Under the pieces are notes generated by a model, which was given only the letters and a program-made list of their open reading frames with translations, was not told where the DNA came from and made no database searches. From Microbacterium sp. SD291 (lineage in GTDB: Bacteria; Actinomycetota; Actinomycetes; Actinomycetales; Microbacteriaceae), in the NCBI RefSeq assembly GCF_017355365.1, contig NZ_JADIJR010000006.1:1-64000 (forward strand): DNA of 64,000 bases. Reading direction: 5' to 3'. Positions 62,467 through 64,000 of this stretch are shown here, in pieces. Both the position numbers and the translations under genes were made by a program. Numbering within the stretch: the first letter of the stretch is position 1; each line of letters begins with the position of its first letter.

Positions 62467-63351
62467 ATGACCCGGCGCTTTGCTCTGATGATCGATCCCC
62501 TCGCGTCCGACGAGACGCGCGAAGATTACGCGGACACCTTCACCCAGGTGGATGCCGCGGCACCCGCGCTGAGCGTGGGCGAGCTGAGCACGCAGCGCGG
62601 GGACGGCGTCTTCGAATCCATCGGCGTGGTCGGCGGGCACGCGCAGGAGGTCGTGCCGCACCTGGAGCGCCTCGCTCATTCCGCCCGGCTGTGCGACCTC
62701 CCCGTTCCCAACCAGGCGCAGTGGCGGCAGGCCGTCGAGCGTGCGGCCGAGCAGTGCGGTTCGGGGGAGTCGGTGATCAAGCTCATCCTCAGCCGCGGTG
62801 TCGAGCACGGCCCGACGCCGACCGCCTGGGTGACGGCGGCTCCTGCCGCCGATTTCACGGCCCCGCGGCGCGACGGCATCCGCGTCGTCACCCTCGACCG
62901 CGGCTACGACCTGGGTGCTGCCGAGCGGGCTCCCTGGCTGCTGCTCGGCGCGAAGACCCTCTCGTATGCGGTGAACATGGCGGCTCTGCGCGAAGCGCAC
63001 CGTCGCGGCGCGGACGACGCGATCTTCCTCTCCAGCGACGGCTTCGTGCTCGAGGCGCCCACGGCATCGCTGATCCTGCGCTTCGGCGACCGATTCGTCA
63101 CGCCGGCGCCGAACGGCGGCATCCTGCACGGCACCACCCAGCTCAGCGTCTACGATCACCTCGCCGCTCGCGGGTTCGAGGCCGGGTACGACCGCATCCC
63201 GGCATCCGATCTGACCGGCGCGGATGCCGCCTGGCTGGTCTCCAGCGTCCGCCTCGCAGCTCCCATCACCGCGATCGACGGAGTCGAACTGCCCGTGGAC
63301 GCCGCGCTCACCGCCGACCTGAACGAGTACCTGCTCTCGCCCCGCGACTGA
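62467..63351 (+). CDS. pabC: class IV aminotransferase, aminodeoxychorismate lyase-like
   Basis: This 294-residue PLP enzyme has STQRGDGVFESIGVVGGHAQ near residue 40, the PLP Lys in LLGAKTLSYAVNM at about residue 164, and SSDGFVLEAPTASLILR. It could make p-aminobenzoate for folate. Branched-chain or D-amino-acid aminotransferase activity is also possible. TAGGCT (62454-62459) is 7 nt before the ATG. Confidence 0.82.
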   Translation: MTRRFALMIDPLASDETREDYADTFTQVDAAAPALSVGELSTQRGDGVFESIGVVGGHAQEVVPHLERLAHSARLCDLPVPNQAQWRQAVERAAEQCGSGESVIKLILSRGVEHGPTPTAWVTAAPAADFTAPRRDGIRVVTLDRGYDLGAAERAPWLLLGAKTLSYAVNMAALREAHRRGADDAIFLSSDGFVLEAPTASLILRFGDRFVTPAPNGGILHGTTQLSVYDHLAARGFEAGYDRIPASDLTGADAAWLVSSVRLAAPITAIDGVELPVDAALTADLNEYLLSPRD

Positions 63352-63481
63352 CGCGGCCGGCTGGGGCCCGCCGGCTTCAGGAGGAAACGGGGACGAGACC
63401 GCGAGGATCCGGCGTGTCGTGCTCGGACACGCCGTGCCGATCACGGATGATCCCGGCTTTCCACGGCGGACGTCTTGGAAG

Positions 63482-64000
63482 TCAGGCCGCCGGCAGCAGG
63501 TGGGCGCCGCGGGCGATCGCGCCGAGGATCGCGTTCTCCACGACCTGCCAGTTGTGGACGATCATCGCGTACGTGAACCGCAACGTCATGTATCCCGCAG
63601 CGGCGGCCGCCGCGTCACGGTAGAGGTCCTTGGCACGCTCCTTCTCCCGCTCGTGGTTCTCACGGCCGTCGGCCTCGATTATCAGGCGATCGCCGACGAG
63701 CAGATCGACCTCGCCGACCCCGACGATGTCCACCTGCGTGCGGACGTGGATGCCGAGCCGATGAAGACGCAGACGGACCAGGGACTCGAGCCCGCTGTCG
63801 GCGTCGGGTCGGGCGAATCCGAGCAGCCAGCGCATGGAGATCGGCAGATGCCTCCACAGCCAGGCGACGTCGGCGGGGGAGAGCAGCGACTGGCGCAGCG
63901 CTGATTCGAGCGCAGCGAAGAACGTGTCTTCGTCTGCGCACTCCGCGATCTGCAGCAGCACGTTGGCGACCGGTGGCAGGATGCCGACACGGACGCGACC
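63482..64000 (-). CDS. DUF559-domain protein, 5' end outside the window
   Basis: The frame is open to the window edge, giving about 172 C-terminal residues. The end carries a PD-(D/E)xK-like DUF559 domain: SGLESLVRLRLHRLGI, VGEVDLLVGDRLIIEADGREN, and a later YMTLRFTYAMIVHNW. DUF559 proteins often carry an N-terminal AbiEi-like domain, which would lie outside. Function is unknown. Confidence 0.8.
   Translation of the reverse strand, partial: GRVRVGILPPVANVLLQIAECADEDTFFAALESALRQSLLSPADVAWLWRHLPISMRWLLGFARPDADSGLESLVRLRLHRLGIHVRTQVDIVGVGEVDLLVGDRLIIEADGRENHEREKERAKDLYRDAAAAAAGYMTLRFTYAMIVHNWQVVENAILGAIARGAHLLPAA

Overview
The window is about 70% GC chromosomal DNA from an actinobacterium of the Microbacteriaceae, most likely Microbacterium or a close relative. 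This rests on codon bias, many GTG starts, the gene repertoire and the locus order (dnaX-recR-lysC-asd, tad-topA-tmk-holB, sigK-rskA-fasciclin). The genus is inferred, not proven.

Region 1 (1-9.3 kb) is one end of an integrated phage or phage-derived element. It ends at a tRNA-Ser(GGA) gene at 9303-9387. It has a leftward early operon of tightly overlapping small genes (zinc-ribbon proteins, a RecA-like/AAA_25 ATPase, winged-helix and excisionase-like proteins), a terminase-small-subunit-like gene, a rightward XRE repressor and tyrosine integrase, and a leftward two-gene cargo unit (small protein plus GNAT-like protein) next to the tRNA. The rest of the element lies left of the window.

Region 2 (9.4-33 kb) is core chromosome. 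It holds DUF4406, a DeoR regulator, trhO, a MoxR-DUF58-transglutaminase operon, the SRP RNA, a rhomboid protease, pta-ackA, a HAD phosphatase paired with a GH65 phosphorylase, dnaX-recR, a DMT exporter, lysC, asd, mqo and tdk. Region 3 (33-44 kb) has an lldR-lldD lactate locus with clear operators, a HAD/VanZ pair, and an AraC regulator flanked by an SDR and a flavin monooxygenase. The last group resembles a reduced mycobacterial virS-mymA locus. Then come tRNA-Pro, a metallophosphoesterase and a bifunctional PBP with PASTA domains.

Region 4 (44-56 kb) has ridA, acs, a candidate 6C small RNA, a compact Tad pilus-like cluster, topA, tmk, holB and a secreted tripeptidyl-peptidase-like lipoprotein. 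Region 5 (56-64 kb) has a tandem 23-bp repeat, tRNA-Thr, pncA, DUF1697, CGNR and HNH proteins, a tRNA-Lys(UUU) gene interrupted by a 217-nt group I intron, a fasciclin lipoprotein divergent from sigK-rskA with paired SigK-type promoters, a pabC-like gene and a DUF559 protein cut by the window edge.

The most notable items are the group I intron in tRNA-Lys, the four CTTGAC-N7-GAC boxes in two 21-bp-spaced pairs around the AraC/FMO/SDR locus, the candidate 6C RNA beside tad, and a widespread leaderless start pattern (TANNNT, then 6-7 nt, then ATG or GTG).
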